From the NCBI GenBank assembly GCA_015501595.1, contig JADNRX010000021.1, positions 186,001 through 250,000 of the forward strand: 64,000 bases of DNA. Reading direction: 5' to 3'. The position numbers and the translations under genes are program-made. Positions 47,950 through 60,800 of the stretch are shown in pieces (position 1 is the first letter of the stretch; every line of letters begins with the position of its first letter). The notes under the pieces were generated by a model. It was not told the DNA's origin and did not search any database. It saw only the letters and a list, made by a program, of their open reading frames with translations. This DNA is from Hymenopellis radicata. Lineage: Eukaryota; Basidiomycota; Agaricomycetes; Agaricales; Physalacriaceae.

Positions 47950-49468
47950 TCAATTATCGCCATCTCGAATCGACTTGTAAAGGTTTACAATAAGGTCATT
48001 GGCGGTAAGCGTTACGATCCTGGACCTCTGGTCAGTGCTTGTATTGGCAATGAAATAGTATCACGTACGTATGCGGCGCAATTCTCAAGAAATGTGCGGT
48101 TGAACCTATGGATACACTTTTCGAATCCACACAGTCTAGAAGTTGACGAGAGAACGATACCTTTATACCATCCTCGTACACCCTCTACCTTAAAGGTTTT
48201 CCACAAACAGTCGATGGGGTTCTTGTACAGAGCGCCTACCAGCTTCCCGGCTTCGTTACGCTTCGTAGGCTGATTGTACATTCGAGTCAGAGCCTGAATT
48301 CCGAATGGCATTAGTGAATTGGAGCGGATCTGTTCTGTCCTACCGTGTCGGCGGGTTGCATGGCGATGCACTATGATTCCGATTATATCGTTTGAACAAC
48401 AGGGGAGGAAGAAATTGTGGACGTACCACACACATTCCAGAAACGGTGCTACTCAGTAGGAACGTCCAGGTGCTGTTTGCGGGGAGTATTCCATTGGTAA
48501 CGAGCTGGTTCTTTGTGAAGTTGTAACTTGGTAGTTGTACCTAAGGAAGATTAAGGAATGAATGCCGCGAGGCGGGAAGCATTACCGATGAACCCATTGA
48601 CGTCCGTAAGATCGCCGCGTCCATACCTCGCACTAGGCCGCGTAATTTCTCTTGTTTGTATATGGTGGATAGAGCGTGGAAGGCATTCTTGTAGTAATGT
48701 TGTGCTCCGACGGGGAGAGCGGGAGAATAGGCCTACAGGAAGGAAGCACGTTTAGAGTTGTAGATCGGATGGAAGCAAAGACAGACCTGCATGCGGGCCT
48801 TTATGAGAAAGAGCGGATTCCCCAGAGAGGCTAAGGGCGAGGGTTAATATGAAGCTGGCGTCTTCTAGGCAGAAATTCGACCTCCAACTGCACCGCTCGT
48901 GGCTCCTGCTAACACGGACGTGAGTGGGATTTGTTCAGCGGGATCTCTTCCAATAAATTCATTAATGTTTCTCCGGAACGGTTCATAGAAGCCTGCGGAC
49001 GTTTAGTTGAGAGAGATAGAAAGTGTATGGTGCATGTCTGACCTAGTCGCGATCCGTTCAAGAGGATCTCAAGTACAATTTAGACGGCACGGAGCGTGAC
49101 GGGATGGAATCGCTCACTTGGTAGGCGTACTACGAAAATGAGAACACGAGGCCGACGTGAATACATGCAGTACTCACTGCTGGTGTCAATCCACGCTGCA
49201 GACCCCGGATCCCTTCGTTCTTCCATGTCTTGGCAAACACGTCCACGGCATTTTTGTACACCTTCTCGCCACCGCCTTTGGCCAGTTCACCTTGCAGCTG
49301 CAGACGTGTCTTTGCGACCTCGGCCGGATTCGATACAGTGACCTGGCTCAACAGTCAGTTATTTGATTTCAAAGAAAATTTAAATAAAATGCGGACCGCG
49401 ATGCTGGCCGCAATTCCACCGCAAATGAAGCCCTCGGTCGTGGAGAGGCTGCCTTTCGAGCTTGACAT
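47950..49468 (-). CDS. OAC1: Mitochondrial oxaloacetate carrier (OAC1-like)
   Basis: Inner-membrane carrier family protein. ATG 49468-49466 gives MSSSKGSLSTTEGFICGGIA, ASIA-VTVSNPAEVAKTRLQL, then GIRGLQRGLTPAY, GNPLFLIKARMQ, MQPADTALTRMYNQPTKRNE and VRGWYKG-STAHFLRIAPHT, ending IVTLTANDLIVNLYKSIRDG and stop at 47952-47950. All three repeats carry the carrier signature P-x-(D/E)-x-x-(K/R) or its usual variant: NPAEVAK, NPLFLIK and QPADTAL. The TRMYNQP and RIAPHT phrases resemble OAC1, which moves oxaloacetate, sulfate and related anions. About eight short introns. Divergent from the sorting nexin across 189 bp. Confidence 0.9.
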
Positions 49469-49657
49469 TGGGGCAGACCAGGTGGAAGTAGGACGTCGGC
49501 CTTGTACCCTCGGGTATCCGGAAGTTCTGCGCTGACCTGGCGCTAAACTGAATCGGGCTTTTGGATGGCAAATTTGGAGATTGAGCATGTGACCGGATCC
49601 TTCTCGGCGACGACCACCAAGTGAGCTCACTGCGGGCAACGATGAGCTCGGACGACA

Positions 49658-52600
49658 ATGTCATCATACGCTAATATCCAGACCGTGCTCGTCGTCGGGC
49701 TCGCCGCAGTCATTATTCCTATTATTTTCCGTATTATTTCGTCCCCGCTTGTCCTTTTCCTGATATCGCCCCTGCTTCTCGTTCTCCTTGCCTTGGTATT
49801 TTTGGGTCTCCATGTGTTCTTCGGTTATTACCTCGACAAACACTCACCTCCTCCTCCACCAAAACTGGCCCATGCCGCGCGTCCTTTTGCGTTCTCCACT
49901 CCGGCGGCTTGGCAAGCAGTTCTGACGCGCTCTCAATGGTCCCAGAATACGCCAGTCTCCCTTGCTCCCTTATTCCCAGATTCACCAGAGGTCTCAGAGG
50001 CGCTCAATGACGTCTTGTCAAAGATCCTCAGGGACTTTGTCATGGTCTGGTACAGCAACATTTCTTCATCTCCCTCCTTCCCTACGGCTGTATCCGAAGT
50101 CTTGCACGATTCAATTGAACGACTGCTCGACAGAACGACTGGAATAGACCTGCCCGCACTCGTCGTAAGACGAATTCTTCCCAAAGTCACCGCCCACATT
50201 GAGCTCTTTCGCCAATCCGAAGTCGCCCTTCGCGGCGCGGGGCTGGAACGTCGATTGACGCAATCGGAGGAATTGGACTTGCTTCTTGCAAGCCGTTATG
50301 CTGCAGGATCAGAAAGCTCCAAGCTTCATGAAGCTGTGGACAATCTCTCTACTACGTTTACCAAACAAACGGAGGAGAAGCACCTTCGACAGATCGTCGA
50401 CAGAGCCCTGCCCCATGTGCTACCTCCCACGGAAGGTCGGAGCAGCGCCTTAAAGCTCGTGGTCAGAGAAATTGTGGCGTGCTCGGTACTGTATCCTGTC
50501 ATGGAAATGGTATCAGATCCCGACTTTTGGAATCAACGAATTGACCAAGTGGTCCGTACTAGTATCATTCATGTACTCGGTATACTAACCAACTTCCTCA
50601 GGCCGGTGCCGCTATACATCAACAGTCCGTCGTGCAATCCCATTGTACATTCCTCCCGTCTGACTTGTCTCAGGAAGTTGATAACGAAAGTGCGCAACGT
50701 TCTCGAAGCTCAATCACCTAAATCGCAAAGTCGTCTCTCCACCGCCATTCCGTCATCGCCTGCTCGTAGTGAACTCATCACCATTCGGACTGACGCTCGT
50801 CAATTTGAATCGTTCCTTCGCAGTATCAATCGCTTTTCATCTCTTCTCGACGCTCGTCGTTTGAAGAATGATGTAGCTGGAGAAATACGACGTACAAGAA
50901 TGCTTTTGGGTACGCACCTTCGGTTTTTTTTGCGTGACGCTTGTTTGATGCTTCAATTATAGCAAATCACGAGAAGGATGACTGGATCAACGGAGAGAAG
51001 ACAGAGGATGTAGTCGCCTTCCTTGACAGACTCTATACCGCCAAGCGCAAAGTTGAAGAACGTATTGCTGTTCTCGGAGGTGGTGACGATCCTGTAAGAC
51101 TTACTTACTTCAAAAGTTCCGTACTGACATTTCATAGCATCTGTCAGCTGCATTCCCTGATTCCAGTCCCAACTCTGTGACATTACGCGATGTCCTTGGG
51201 AACCCCAGTTCTCTCTCGTATTTGATGGAATTCATGGATCGGCGACAGAGATCATTATTGGTGCAATTCTGGTTGACGGTGGAGAGCTTCAAGAACCCTT
51301 TGGAATCTGTGGACTCTGACTCGGAAAACGATGACGAAGAAGCCATCAAGGACCCTTCATCAGCAGTTACTGTCAAAGAGGACATTTCGATGATCAATGA
51401 TCTCTACTTCTCTAGTCCCACCCCTCATCCTGCGTTGTCGTCAATCTCCCAAAAGTATATCGACAACATACGGGATTTCGCGCGCACCGAATTGACACCT
51501 TCTCTGGCAAGTCAGAAGCGTGTCCGAAGAAGCGTCCTCCATGCGCAGAGACAGGTGGAACACGACATGGAACAAGACTTCGAGGACTTTGAACGTTCCG
51601 AGCTATGGTTCCGCGCTATAAGTGATACCGACTTCGCTCCCAAGAAGACTGCCATGGTGGAGTCTCCTGATCGTCTGTCTTCAGCCACACAACTTTCTCT
51701 CCCTTTGAGCACATCACACCCCAAAACCCATTCATTGATGCCTCCCGTACTACCGCGCTCAGAAACCTCTCCGGGTTACTTCATGTCGCGAACATCAAGC
51801 ACCGGATCGGCTCCAAGTATTGTTTCGTTGCAATCCGGGTCCCGGCCTTACCACCTGTCGAATATAGAAGTGCTAATGTCTCCCGTGGCAGACAATCCTT
51901 CAGAGAAGGCTCGTGCTCCATTATTCGACGATCCCGACGATCAGGAACAAAGGGTACAAGAGCAGCGTATGGAGGCTATTCATGCTGCACTGACTGATAT
52001 TATGGCCCTCGAAGAGGATCCTGCTAAGCCTCCCGAGGGCAGAAAGCAAAGGGAATCTTCTTATCGTTCCTCTGTTTCTTCCAAGACGAAGCGAAGAGGA
52101 CTGTTCGATGATGACGAGCCCGACGAAGAGGATGAGCCTGATGATCACCAAGAAGAAGCCCAAGAAGAACACCGAGCCTTCCAGCTTGCGGCCCCGGGCG
52201 ATTTGCACCTCTCCTACGAGATTGGCCGTCTCAGCGACAAGATTGCTCACCTCGAAGTTCAGGAGACGATGCTCGATAACTTGATCAAGAAAGCAGAACT
52301 TGCTGGCGATACGTCAGAGCTACGTCTGCTCATGACTTCCAAGTCCTCGATGAATCGGGAACTTCGTGAGCTCCAGTTCCAGAAGCTGCAATACCAACAG
52401 CAGGAGTCCGCGAATCGACTATTTTCTGATCGAACCAAGGTTGCTATCGTCAATTCGACTGTTGGAGAGGAAGATGGGAAGCAAGTAGTCAGATATCTGA
52501 TTGAGGTGCAGCAGCTAGCCGCTGATGGGAGTTTCGCATCCGGCTGGGTGGTGGCGAGGCGTTACAACGAGTTTCTAAGCATGTACACAAAGCTCCGGGA

Positions 52601-53781
52601 ACGTTACGCATTGGTGAGGAATTTGGACTTTCCAGGCAAACGACTCGTGCCTTCTCTGAGTGGGCATTTCATGGATGCGCGGAGAGCTGGTCTCCAAAAG
52701 TACCTTCAGGTTTGTCTTCTATCAATTTTTAGGTGACTTGCAGTGCTCACATGAATAGAGCGTCATCGCAATTCCCGCTGTCTGCGAAAGCGATGAACTC
52801 AAAGCCTTCCTGTCTCGTGAATCACCTTTTGTCGCTGCCGAATCTCAGTCTTCGACGCCGGCCAAAGCCTCGCAAACATTTTCAGGTAGCGACCTCGTCC
52901 GCAATGTGTATCGCTCCGTCGCAGAGAGCATCGACGACATGTTCTTCGGTCCATCCATGCTGGACGTGATGATACAGCGTCTTACTCGACAGGCCGCAGA
53001 GTTTGCTGGTATAGTCGGATCGGACGTTACCAACGAGGACCTTGTGGCCCAAGCTCTCAGTGCCGCTGGGAAGAACGCTTCCGATGCAGGCATGATGCTC
53101 TCGGCAGATTTGAAGCCTCTGGACGGAGAGGGCAGTACCTCGAGCTTCTCCGCACCGATATGCGACCTCATTTTGGCTATCTTTGAACTCAACAAGCAAA
53201 ACAATGCGAATTGGCTAAGAAAGCAAGCTATCGTTATCATCCTGCAGCAAGTTCTAGGTGGTACCATTGAACGGTGCGTTACTATTGCCTTGTTTCGTGA
53301 TGGGTATCTTGACCACATAAAAACAGGAAAATCCGGGAGACCGTCAAGTCGCTGTTGGAGGCACCCAGATTGTTGACCTATCTTGATATCTTCCGGAACG
53401 GCTTATGGCCTGGAGGGAGGCTCAAACCGCCAGGTATACCTCGAACTGCTGATGAGAAGATGAAGACGCGGGACGAAGCGAACCGCAAGCTGTCGTCGCT
53501 CTTCCCTGGTAAGATGATATGCTTTCCTGGTTGAACTTTGTTCATCCTCTGTCAAGATCTTGCTGCCAATATGATTGGACGATCTAATGCGAGGCGTGGT
53601 GCCCGTCGTATTTTCGCTGTATTGCAGAATCGACGCCTCAACCAACACATAGTATACACCGTTGTAGACGAGGTCGGTACTATGCCGATATCTTCAACGA
53701 TTATTGACGAGCTTCCAGGTTGTCTCTGCCCTATTCCCCGAAACCCTTGCACAATCTGCGCAACCTGCAAACGACTCATGA
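49658..53781 (+). CDS. MDM1: Mdm1-type sorting nexin (PXA-RGS-PX-nexin C)
   Basis: Homologue of yeast Mdm1 and animal SNX13/14/25, ER-anchored tethers to vacuole/lysosome or lipid droplets. The N-terminus has two adjacent hydrophobic segments (IIPIIFRIISSPLVLFLISP, LLLVLLALVFLGLHVFFG). PXA follows (SEALNDVLSKILRDFVMVWY, IVACSVLYPVMEMVSDPDFW), then an RGS-like domain (NPSSLSYLMEFMDRRQRSLL, VQFWLTVESF), an acidic linker with coiled coil, the PX domain (SGWVVARRYNEFLSMYTKLR, FPGKRL, RRAGLQKYLQ), and the C-terminal nexin domain (LNKQNNANWLRKQAIVIILQ, ETVKSLLEAPRLLTYLDIFR), ending VVSALFPETLAQSAQPANDS and TGA 53779-53781. Introns of about 50 nt throughout. RRYNEF is the phosphoinositide-contact region. 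Confidence 0.92.
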
Positions 53782-53841
53782 TAACGATGGATGGATACTA
53801 ATACCCGCGTAATGTTATTGTAGTGCTAATATTTTGTTTAT

Positions 53842-55618
53842 TCACGAATCTATGGTCATGTCCGCATCACCGTTTAGGATGCTGCTCTCAGGTACGACCT
53901 GAGGCGTGGCCTCCGAAGATTCTGTCTTGGGTTTCTTGTGTCGATGAAAGCGACGAGACGCAATGGCAGACGCTTCAGGATCATCAAATCTAAGGACGCC
54001 ATGTCAGATCGATATCTATGGCCTAAGAATGGACGTACACTTTGATGGCATGGAGAATGAACCCTCCAGAGCCTGAGGTCATCATAGTTGGATGGGTTCG
54101 CCCAGGTAAGACCTGATAGCGTCTCAGCCACCCTTCCGTGACACTGGGACAGAGGTAGCCCGGTATGTTGCGCAATTGGTTTTGCAGATCATTGAGGATT
54201 TGGCCGTACTGGCTTTGTACGACTATTGAGGCGGAACCGGCAAGATATGGCACGAGCTTGTCGAGTACAGACATTGCATCGTATTCTGTTGCCACAATTA
54301 ATCTAAAACTTGTTCAGTCGAGCGTATCACGTCAATCTGGGGTGACTTACGCGTCAAAGTCACCGGCGAACAGTTCTTCTCGAGTGTTAGTCAAAGCGTC
54401 GGTTAAACCCTTGCGCTTCTTTAACCGGGATTTTTGGCGTTCCGACCGAATCTCATCTTCCGGTAAGTCTGATGGAGGAACGACTACATGGACATGAGTT
54501 CTGAGTCTTGGACACGAGGAGATAAGCATACTGGGCTTGTATTCTTCCTCTGCCGTTGCCCAATTTAAGGACGCCAGTACAGTGTTGACCATGGTCTTTT
54601 CAAAATTCATCTGAACCATGACGGGGTATGCTGGCGGCGAGTCCGTGTCGCATATCGTTATTAAACGTCCTTCACCTATTTTACGCGTCAGGGGTGTTCA
54701 GTTGAGTATATATGCACACGAACCTCCCATACGAGACAGGATTCCGGAGACGATTAACCCAGAGGCCTCGTCGACTGCGATGTAGCGTCCGCCTGGCCTT
54801 ATATTGGCGAGGTTTAGTATCTGTGATAGAGTGTCTGCACGAACATCTCGTATCCGCGACTGGTCCTTGTTAAACCAGTAATCACAAACGTTGAATAACG
54901 TTGGCTCTATGGTTGTAAATGTTTTGGAATATCTGGGGGATACGTCAAGGCACCGACAACGATATAACAGAGATGATGCGAACTTGGCCTCCTTTCTCTT
55001 CTTGTATTTCTCCTTGCTGTACTCGGTCTTGAGCGCGTAATTCGCGTGCATTTCTATTTGCTTTTTGATAATATCCTGGATAAAAGTTAGATCGAAACAA
55101 CGGTCAAATTTCATGGACGAACGGAGGCATGGACTCCCGACTGCTTCAGCGCCGTAATCTCGTCTATTGTTAAGGGCTGAACAAACTCCCCATCATTTAT
55201 GAGTTCATTGGTTGCGTCAGTGTCCTCTAAAAGAAAAGTTCAATCATTGCGGTCTTCGAGCGAGCAGATATCCTACCGACTTCCTGCAGCGTGCGAGGCG
55301 GGACAACCTTCAATTTTTTATCGACGATTTCGTGGGTGAATCCAAATGGCTGTCCAATCAGCTCGTTGGCATAGAACGAGCCCAGACGCCCGACAGTGAT
55401 AGTTCTGTAGACCGTCAGACGTCATTGAATAGATGCGGCAGAAAAAAAGTACAGTACGAGTCTTTGTCGGCCTTGACACCGCGTACGTCGCCGTTAGGGA
55501 GGCGCAGCAGAACATGGTTGCCACTTTTTATCGTTGACGACGAGTGGATCGTCGAGGAGCTAGAGGGCTCGCCGGTGCTCAGGTCGAGGCTCATGAAGGC
55601 AGGAGACAGATCTGTCAT
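53842..55618 (-). CDS. TRM6: tRNA (adenine-58-N1) methyltransferase non-catalytic subunit TRM6
   Basis: TRM6 (GCD10) pairs with TRM61 to make m1A58 in tRNAs, needed for initiator tRNA-Met stability. ATG 55618-55616: MTDLSPAFMSLDLSTGEPSS, then NHVLLRLPNGDVRGVKADKD, TVGRLGSFYANELIGQPFGF, THEIVDKKLKVVPPRT, DIIKKQIEMHANYALKTEYS, KEKYKKRKEAKFA, RPGGRYIAVDEASGLIVSGI and LEGWLRRYQVLPGRTHPTMM, ending FDDPEASAIASRRF...DADMTIDS with the stop at 53844-53842. The KYKKRK.AKF and GRY..VDE..GL...I phrases are characteristic. Six or so introns. The start codon is 39 bp from that of the UNC-45 gene. Confidence 0.94.
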
Positions 55619-55657
55619 CTACGCGATCATGAAAGTTAACGCCGATCCACCATCATC

Positions 55658-57658
55658 ATGCCTTCTGACAACCACCAACTAGATGAACTGCTAAAAAAGA
55701 CGGCTCATTCTCAGCCTGTTCTTCCTGACGAGCTGAAATATCTCATTACCGCTTTTCTTCCCTCCCATTCCCCTCATGAAGCCTATCTCATCCTGTCTGC
55801 CTTTTGCCAAGGCGTTCGTAAAGACAAAACCCCCGAGATCGCTACACAGGCTCTTGTAGATGTATTTTCACCCTTGGTGCTCCCCCATCTTGAAGAGACA
55901 AACGAAAATGACATTTTGATCGCCATCACCTTTCTCACCGCTTTATTCCAAGTCGACTGGCAGTCGGCAGCCTCTATATTCGAGAAGGATGGCGTACTCG
56001 AGATGGTCATGGACAGCGTCGACCTCAAGCCCTCCGATGAACTGTCGTTGCAGGTAGCCCATCTTCTCAGCCAGGCATGTGGTCATAAACCATGTCGAGC
56101 CGTTCTTCGTCCCGAGACAACTCAATGGCTCGAGATCATGTCCAATCCATCTCGAGCTGAAACTGTGCGGGCTGCTGCCACGGTTGCTCTTGTCAAGCTA
56201 CTGAAAGGGAGCGCATCAGATACCGCAGAAATGACAGGAGGAGCAACGGAATCTGCGCCCCAGGTCGGCAGGACAGAAGATGAACTGGCCATGGTCATGA
56301 AGAAGATGGTGATATCCGGAGGCGGGAACTCTTCTATAGCGGATGCAGTCGAGGGCCTGGCCTACCTTACTGTCAATCCCGTCGTAAAGGAGATCATTTG
56401 CCAGGATTCGGCATTCATGAAGGCGCTGTTCGGGCTCGTACCTCACCGTAAAGCTTCCACGACTGCAGAAACCCACTCATCCCTTGTTTATGGCGTCATT
56501 CTCATCATCTCAAACCTGTGCACGTACATGCCTCAGTTAACGGAGGAGCAGGCTCAGATGCAGAAACTACGCCGTATGGCGAAGGCATCCGAAAGCAAAC
56601 AGGAGGAGTCCTCTCTGAATAGCGATGAGAAGGTCCGCGCTAGGGTAAAGAAACTCGTTGCAAATGGTGTACTGGACGTCTTCCCGCCTGCTTTCGCGTC
56701 ATCGGAGAGCCTTGGTATACGGATGGAGATTGGAAAGGCATTACTTGGTATCATTGTCGACAAAGAAAATCGGGGCAAGGTCTTGAGCAGTGGTGGAGCC
56801 AAGGTTCTACTCAAGATTGTCAAGGCGTCTGTAACGGTATCGTCGGGCAAGGCATCACTAGATCCCGCCTATTTGGAGCCCATACAGGCGTTGGCGAAAC
56901 TTGCCATCACCGCTGCGCCTGTGCAGGTCTTCGGTCCAGATGATGGTGCGATTTACGACGTTATCCGTCCGTTTTCTCTCGCCCTGCAACATTCGTCCAC
57001 ACTTCTCCTTCAAAAATTCGAGGTGCTCATGGCACTGACGAACCTTTCGTCCCACAGCGCGGAGGTCGCCTCTCGAATTGCCGACGCAGACGGTCTCGTC
57101 AATCGTGTTGAACTGCTATTTTTTGAAGACCATGTTCTTATGCGCCGCGCAGCTATCGAGTTGATCTGTAACCTGATCGCGGGATCTGAGAAGGTGTTCC
57201 AGCGGTACGGAGGTACTGGTAGAACGGATGGAGTGGTCAACTCGAAAGTACAGGTGCTCGTTGCGCTTTCGGACGTTGACGACTTGCCGACTAGGTTGGC
57301 AGCCTCTGGTGCGCTCGCCACGGTGACTTCAGAAGCAGGGGCGTGCCAGGCATTACTCTCCCTGCAGTTCGAGCGCCACCATGCTTTGTCAATCATCGCA
57401 CAGCTCATTGATCCTGCTCTGAATCCCGCTCCGGAGAACCCGGAGGGAGCGCAGAGTGATCCGGGACTTGTACATCGAGGAGTCATATGTGCTCGGAACT
57501 TCCTTGTCAGCACAGACACAGAGCACCGCGCAGAAATTTTGAAGGATGCGGAGAGCTGCGGGCTGTTGAAGGCATTGGCTGAGATTGTGAAGAATAATAC
57601 GACTCCGCAGGTCGTTCAACCAGCTGCTGAAGGATTGAAATGGCTGGTTTCTACATGA
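55658..57658 (+). CDS. SHE4: UCS-domain myosin chaperone (UNC-45/She4/Cro1)
   Basis: Cytosolic armadillo-like chaperone that folds and protects myosin motor domains. A single 666-codon exon without introns, in contrast to almost every neighbour. It is all-helical with repeats: YLITAFLPSHSPHEAYLILS, ADAVEGLAYLTVNPVVKEII, SSLVYGVILIISNLCTYMPQ, ESLGIRMEIGKALLGIIVDK, LLLQKFEVLMALTNLSSHSA, DHVLMRRAAIELICNLIAGS and LPTRLAASGALATVTSEAGA. The pattern (K..L..LTNL, MRRAA.E..CNL, RLAASGALA) is the UCS domain. The N-terminal TPR of animal UNC-45 is absent, as in fungi. It lies 218 bp upstream of, and co-directional with, the class I myosin gene. Confidence 0.93.
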   Translation: MPSDNHQLDELLKKTAHSQPVLPDELKYLITAFLPSHSPHEAYLILSAFCQGVRKDKTPEIATQALVDVFSPLVLPHLEETNENDILIAITFLTALFQVDWQSAASIFEKDGVLEMVMDSVDLKPSDELSLQVAHLLSQACGHKPCRAVLRPETTQWLEIMSNPSRAETVRAAATVALVKLLKGSASDTAEMTGGATESAPQVGRTEDELAMVMKKMVISGGGNSSIADAVEGLAYLTVNPVVKEIICQDSAFMKALFGLVPHRKASTTAETHSSLVYGVILIISNLCTYMPQLTEEQAQMQKLRRMAKASESKQEESSLNSDEKVRARVKKLVANGVLDVFPPAFASSESLGIRMEIGKALLGIIVDKENRGKVLSSGGAKVLLKIVKASVTVSSGKASLDPAYLEPIQALAKLAITAAPVQVFGPDDGAIYDVIRPFSLALQHSSTLLLQKFEVLMALTNLSSHSAEVASRIADADGLVNRVELLFFEDHVLMRRAAIELICNLIAGSEKVFQRYGGTGRTDGVVNSKVQVLVALSDVDDLPTRLAASGALATVTSEAGACQALLSLQFERHHALSIIAQLIDPALNPAPENPEGAQSDPGLVHRGVICARNFLVSTDTEHRAEILKDAESCGLLKALAEIVKNNTTPQVVQPAAEGLKWLVST

Positions 57659-57876
57659 TGAGATTACATAGCGTTGTATCGAATAGTTGTATTAATTGTA
57701 TCTGTTGTTCGGACTGTACTTGGTGGCAGGCAACGTGCCAACAGGAGAGCTGCGGAATTTGCCGGACGCCAAGCGACCCTGTCCTCATTCTGTCATACAC
57801 ATACCCTCACCATCTCCTTCATTGTACTTTACATTCTACTACTAGATTCAACAACTACTAGACTCGCCGCTTTAAT

Positions 57877-60800
57877 ATGGTGCGTCACTGTCATTCGGCT
57901 CGCTCAGTGTATGGTTGACCGTCGCTGTAGGCACCATCCAAGAAGGCGGGGAAGAAGGTAGCCACCGCGGCGAAGAAATCGGGTGGTGCTGCTGGCAAGG
58001 TCGCAAAGGTGAGTGACTTTTATTGAGCGTTTGGAACTGGTGCTGAGCAACGGCGGCCAGGCGGACTGGAAAGAGGGTTTCAAGAAGAAACAAGTCGGCG
58101 TATCCGACATGACGCTACTGACGACAATCAGCAACGAAAGCATCAACGAGAACCTGCAGAAACGCTGGACGAATGCTGAAATCTACACATACATCGGCGC
58201 CGTGTTAATATCTGTTAATCCATTCCGAGGTACGGCAACAAAGCCACAATCTTCGGTTGCGATGCGCTCAACTGTCACCCAGATTTGGGTATATACACGG
58301 ACGACACCCTCCAGAAATATCGCGGCAAGAACAGGCTCGAAGTTCCTCCTCATGTCTTTGGTATCGCCGAATCTGCATACTACAATATGAACGCGTATCA
58401 CGAAAACCAATGTGTCATCATTTCTGGAGAGTCGGGCGCTGGCAAGACGGAGGCGGCCAAGCGTATTATGCAGTATATCGCCGCAGTATCGGGCGGACAG
58501 GACAGCAGTATTCAGGAGATCAAGGACATGGTGCTGGCTACCAATCCGCTGCTGGAGAGTTTCGGGTGCGCAAAGACGCTGCGGAATAACAACTCTAGTC
58601 GACATGTGGGTGTCGCAGTCTTTCATGGTGATTCACGCTCATAACAAGAAAGGGAAAATACTTGGAAATCATGTTCAATGCCCATGGGGAGCCAATCGGT
58701 GCTCAGATCACCAATTATCTTCTCGAGAAGGGACGTGTTGTGGGCCAGGTAGAGAATGAGAGAAACTTCCACATCTTCTACCAGTTCACCAAAGGTGCCT
58801 CCGACGAACAGCGTGGTGAGTTTTCGTGACATTCCTCGGATTCGCATCAATCTTATTGTTCGATATGTAGAGCAATTCGGCTTGCAGGGGCCAGAGATGT
58901 ATGCATACACAAGTCTCAGCAATTGTTTGGAAGTTTCAGACATTGACGACGTGAAGGATTATGGGGATACCATCGTCAGTCCCTACTTTGTGCATCTCCA
59001 TCCTTTCTGAACTGCGTATCTTAGACCGCAATGGGCGTCATTGGATTATCAGCGGATGAGCAGAACGAAATATTCAAGATGTTGGCGGTCATTCTTTGGC
59101 TCGGAAACGTCCAATTCACAGAGAAAGATGATGGGAACTCAGAAATCAGCGATTCGGGTGTAACCGATTTCGTTGGATACTTGATGGAAGTGGATACTGC
59201 TATGGTGCAGAAGGTGCTTACTTCTAAGGTCATGGAGACTCAGCGCGGTGGACGAAGAGGCTCTGTGTACGACGTGCCTCTCAACCCGGCTCAAGCTACG
59301 TCTGGACGCGACGCCCTCTCAAAGGCGATATACAATAACCTATTTGAATGGATCGTGTCCAGAGTCAACGTGTCCATGAAGCCTCGACAAGCGAAGGCTC
59401 ATGTCATTGGTATCCTGGTGAGAGAATAGCCACGACTGTCGCCTAATTGCTTACTCACATATTGGTAGGATATTTTTGGTTTCGAGATTTTTGAGGTATT
59501 TCCATTGCTGAATCAACCAGTCATGTATTGACAGTAGTTATAGGATAACTCGTTCGAACAACTCTGCATTAACTACGTCAACGAAAAGCTCCAGCAGATC
59601 TTCATCGAGCTTACGCTGAAAACAGAACAGGAAGAGTACGTCCGGGAACAGATTAAATGGAACCCCATCAAGTACTTCAATAACAAGATCGTGTGCGATC
59701 TTATTGAAGAACGACGGCCACCTGGAATCTTCGCTGCTCTCAATGACGCTTGCGCTACTGCCCACGCCGACCCGTCCGCGGCAGACAACAGTTTCGTTCA
59801 GCGGACATCCATGCTTTCATCCAATCCTCACTTCGAAGCGCGCGGTGCTCAATTCTTGGTCCGCCATTATGCCGGTGACGTCATGTACAATATCTCTGGG
59901 ATGACGGACAAGAATAAGGACGCTCTCGTCAAAGATCTCTTCGACCTCATCGGCAGCAGTGGCAATCAATTCCTTCAGAAGCTATTCACGGAACGACCAG
60001 ATCCCAACAGCAAGAAGCGGCCGCCTACGGCTGGCGATAGGATTAAGGTATGTCACTCGACAGATTATCTCTCATGGCAAGGTCTAATTTAGAACAGTCT
60101 TCTGCTGGAGCTTTGGTAGATAACCTCATGAAATCCCAACCGTCGTACATTCGGACCATCAAGCCCAACCAGAATCGTAGTTCTTCCGAATATGACGTCA
60201 AGGCCATTCTCCATCAAATCAAGTATCTTGGATTACAGGAGAATATTCGCGTTCGTCGTGCAGGCTTCGCGTACCGCAACACGTTTGAGAAAATGGTGGA
60301 ACGGTTCTACCTGCTCTCGCCTAACACGTCCTATGCCGGAGAATATACTTGGAATGGAGATCCGAAGTCTGGATGTGAACAGATCTTGAAGGATACCGGT
60401 ATTGCCAAAGAGGAGTGGCAGATGGGAGTCACGAAGGCATTCATCAAGAACCCAGAAACGGTAAGGAGAGCTTTTTCATTCAGTTTCACCTGCTCACACT
60501 CGACTAGCTTTTCGCTCTGGAGACGATGCGAGACAAGTATTGGCATAACATGGCCGGTCGCATACAACGTGCCTGGCGGAACTACATGCGATACAAGCAT
60601 GAATGTGCCCGGCGGATTCAACGCTTCTGGAAGAACAACAAGGAGGGTCTTGCATACGCTCAGGTTCGCGATTATGGTCACACTATTCTCGGTGGACGCA
60701 AAGAACGACGAAGATTCAGTCTTCTGAGTTATCGACGGTTCATGGGCGACTATCTCAATGTAAACGGCAAGAGCGCGTTGGGATTAGAGGTGGCAGGGCC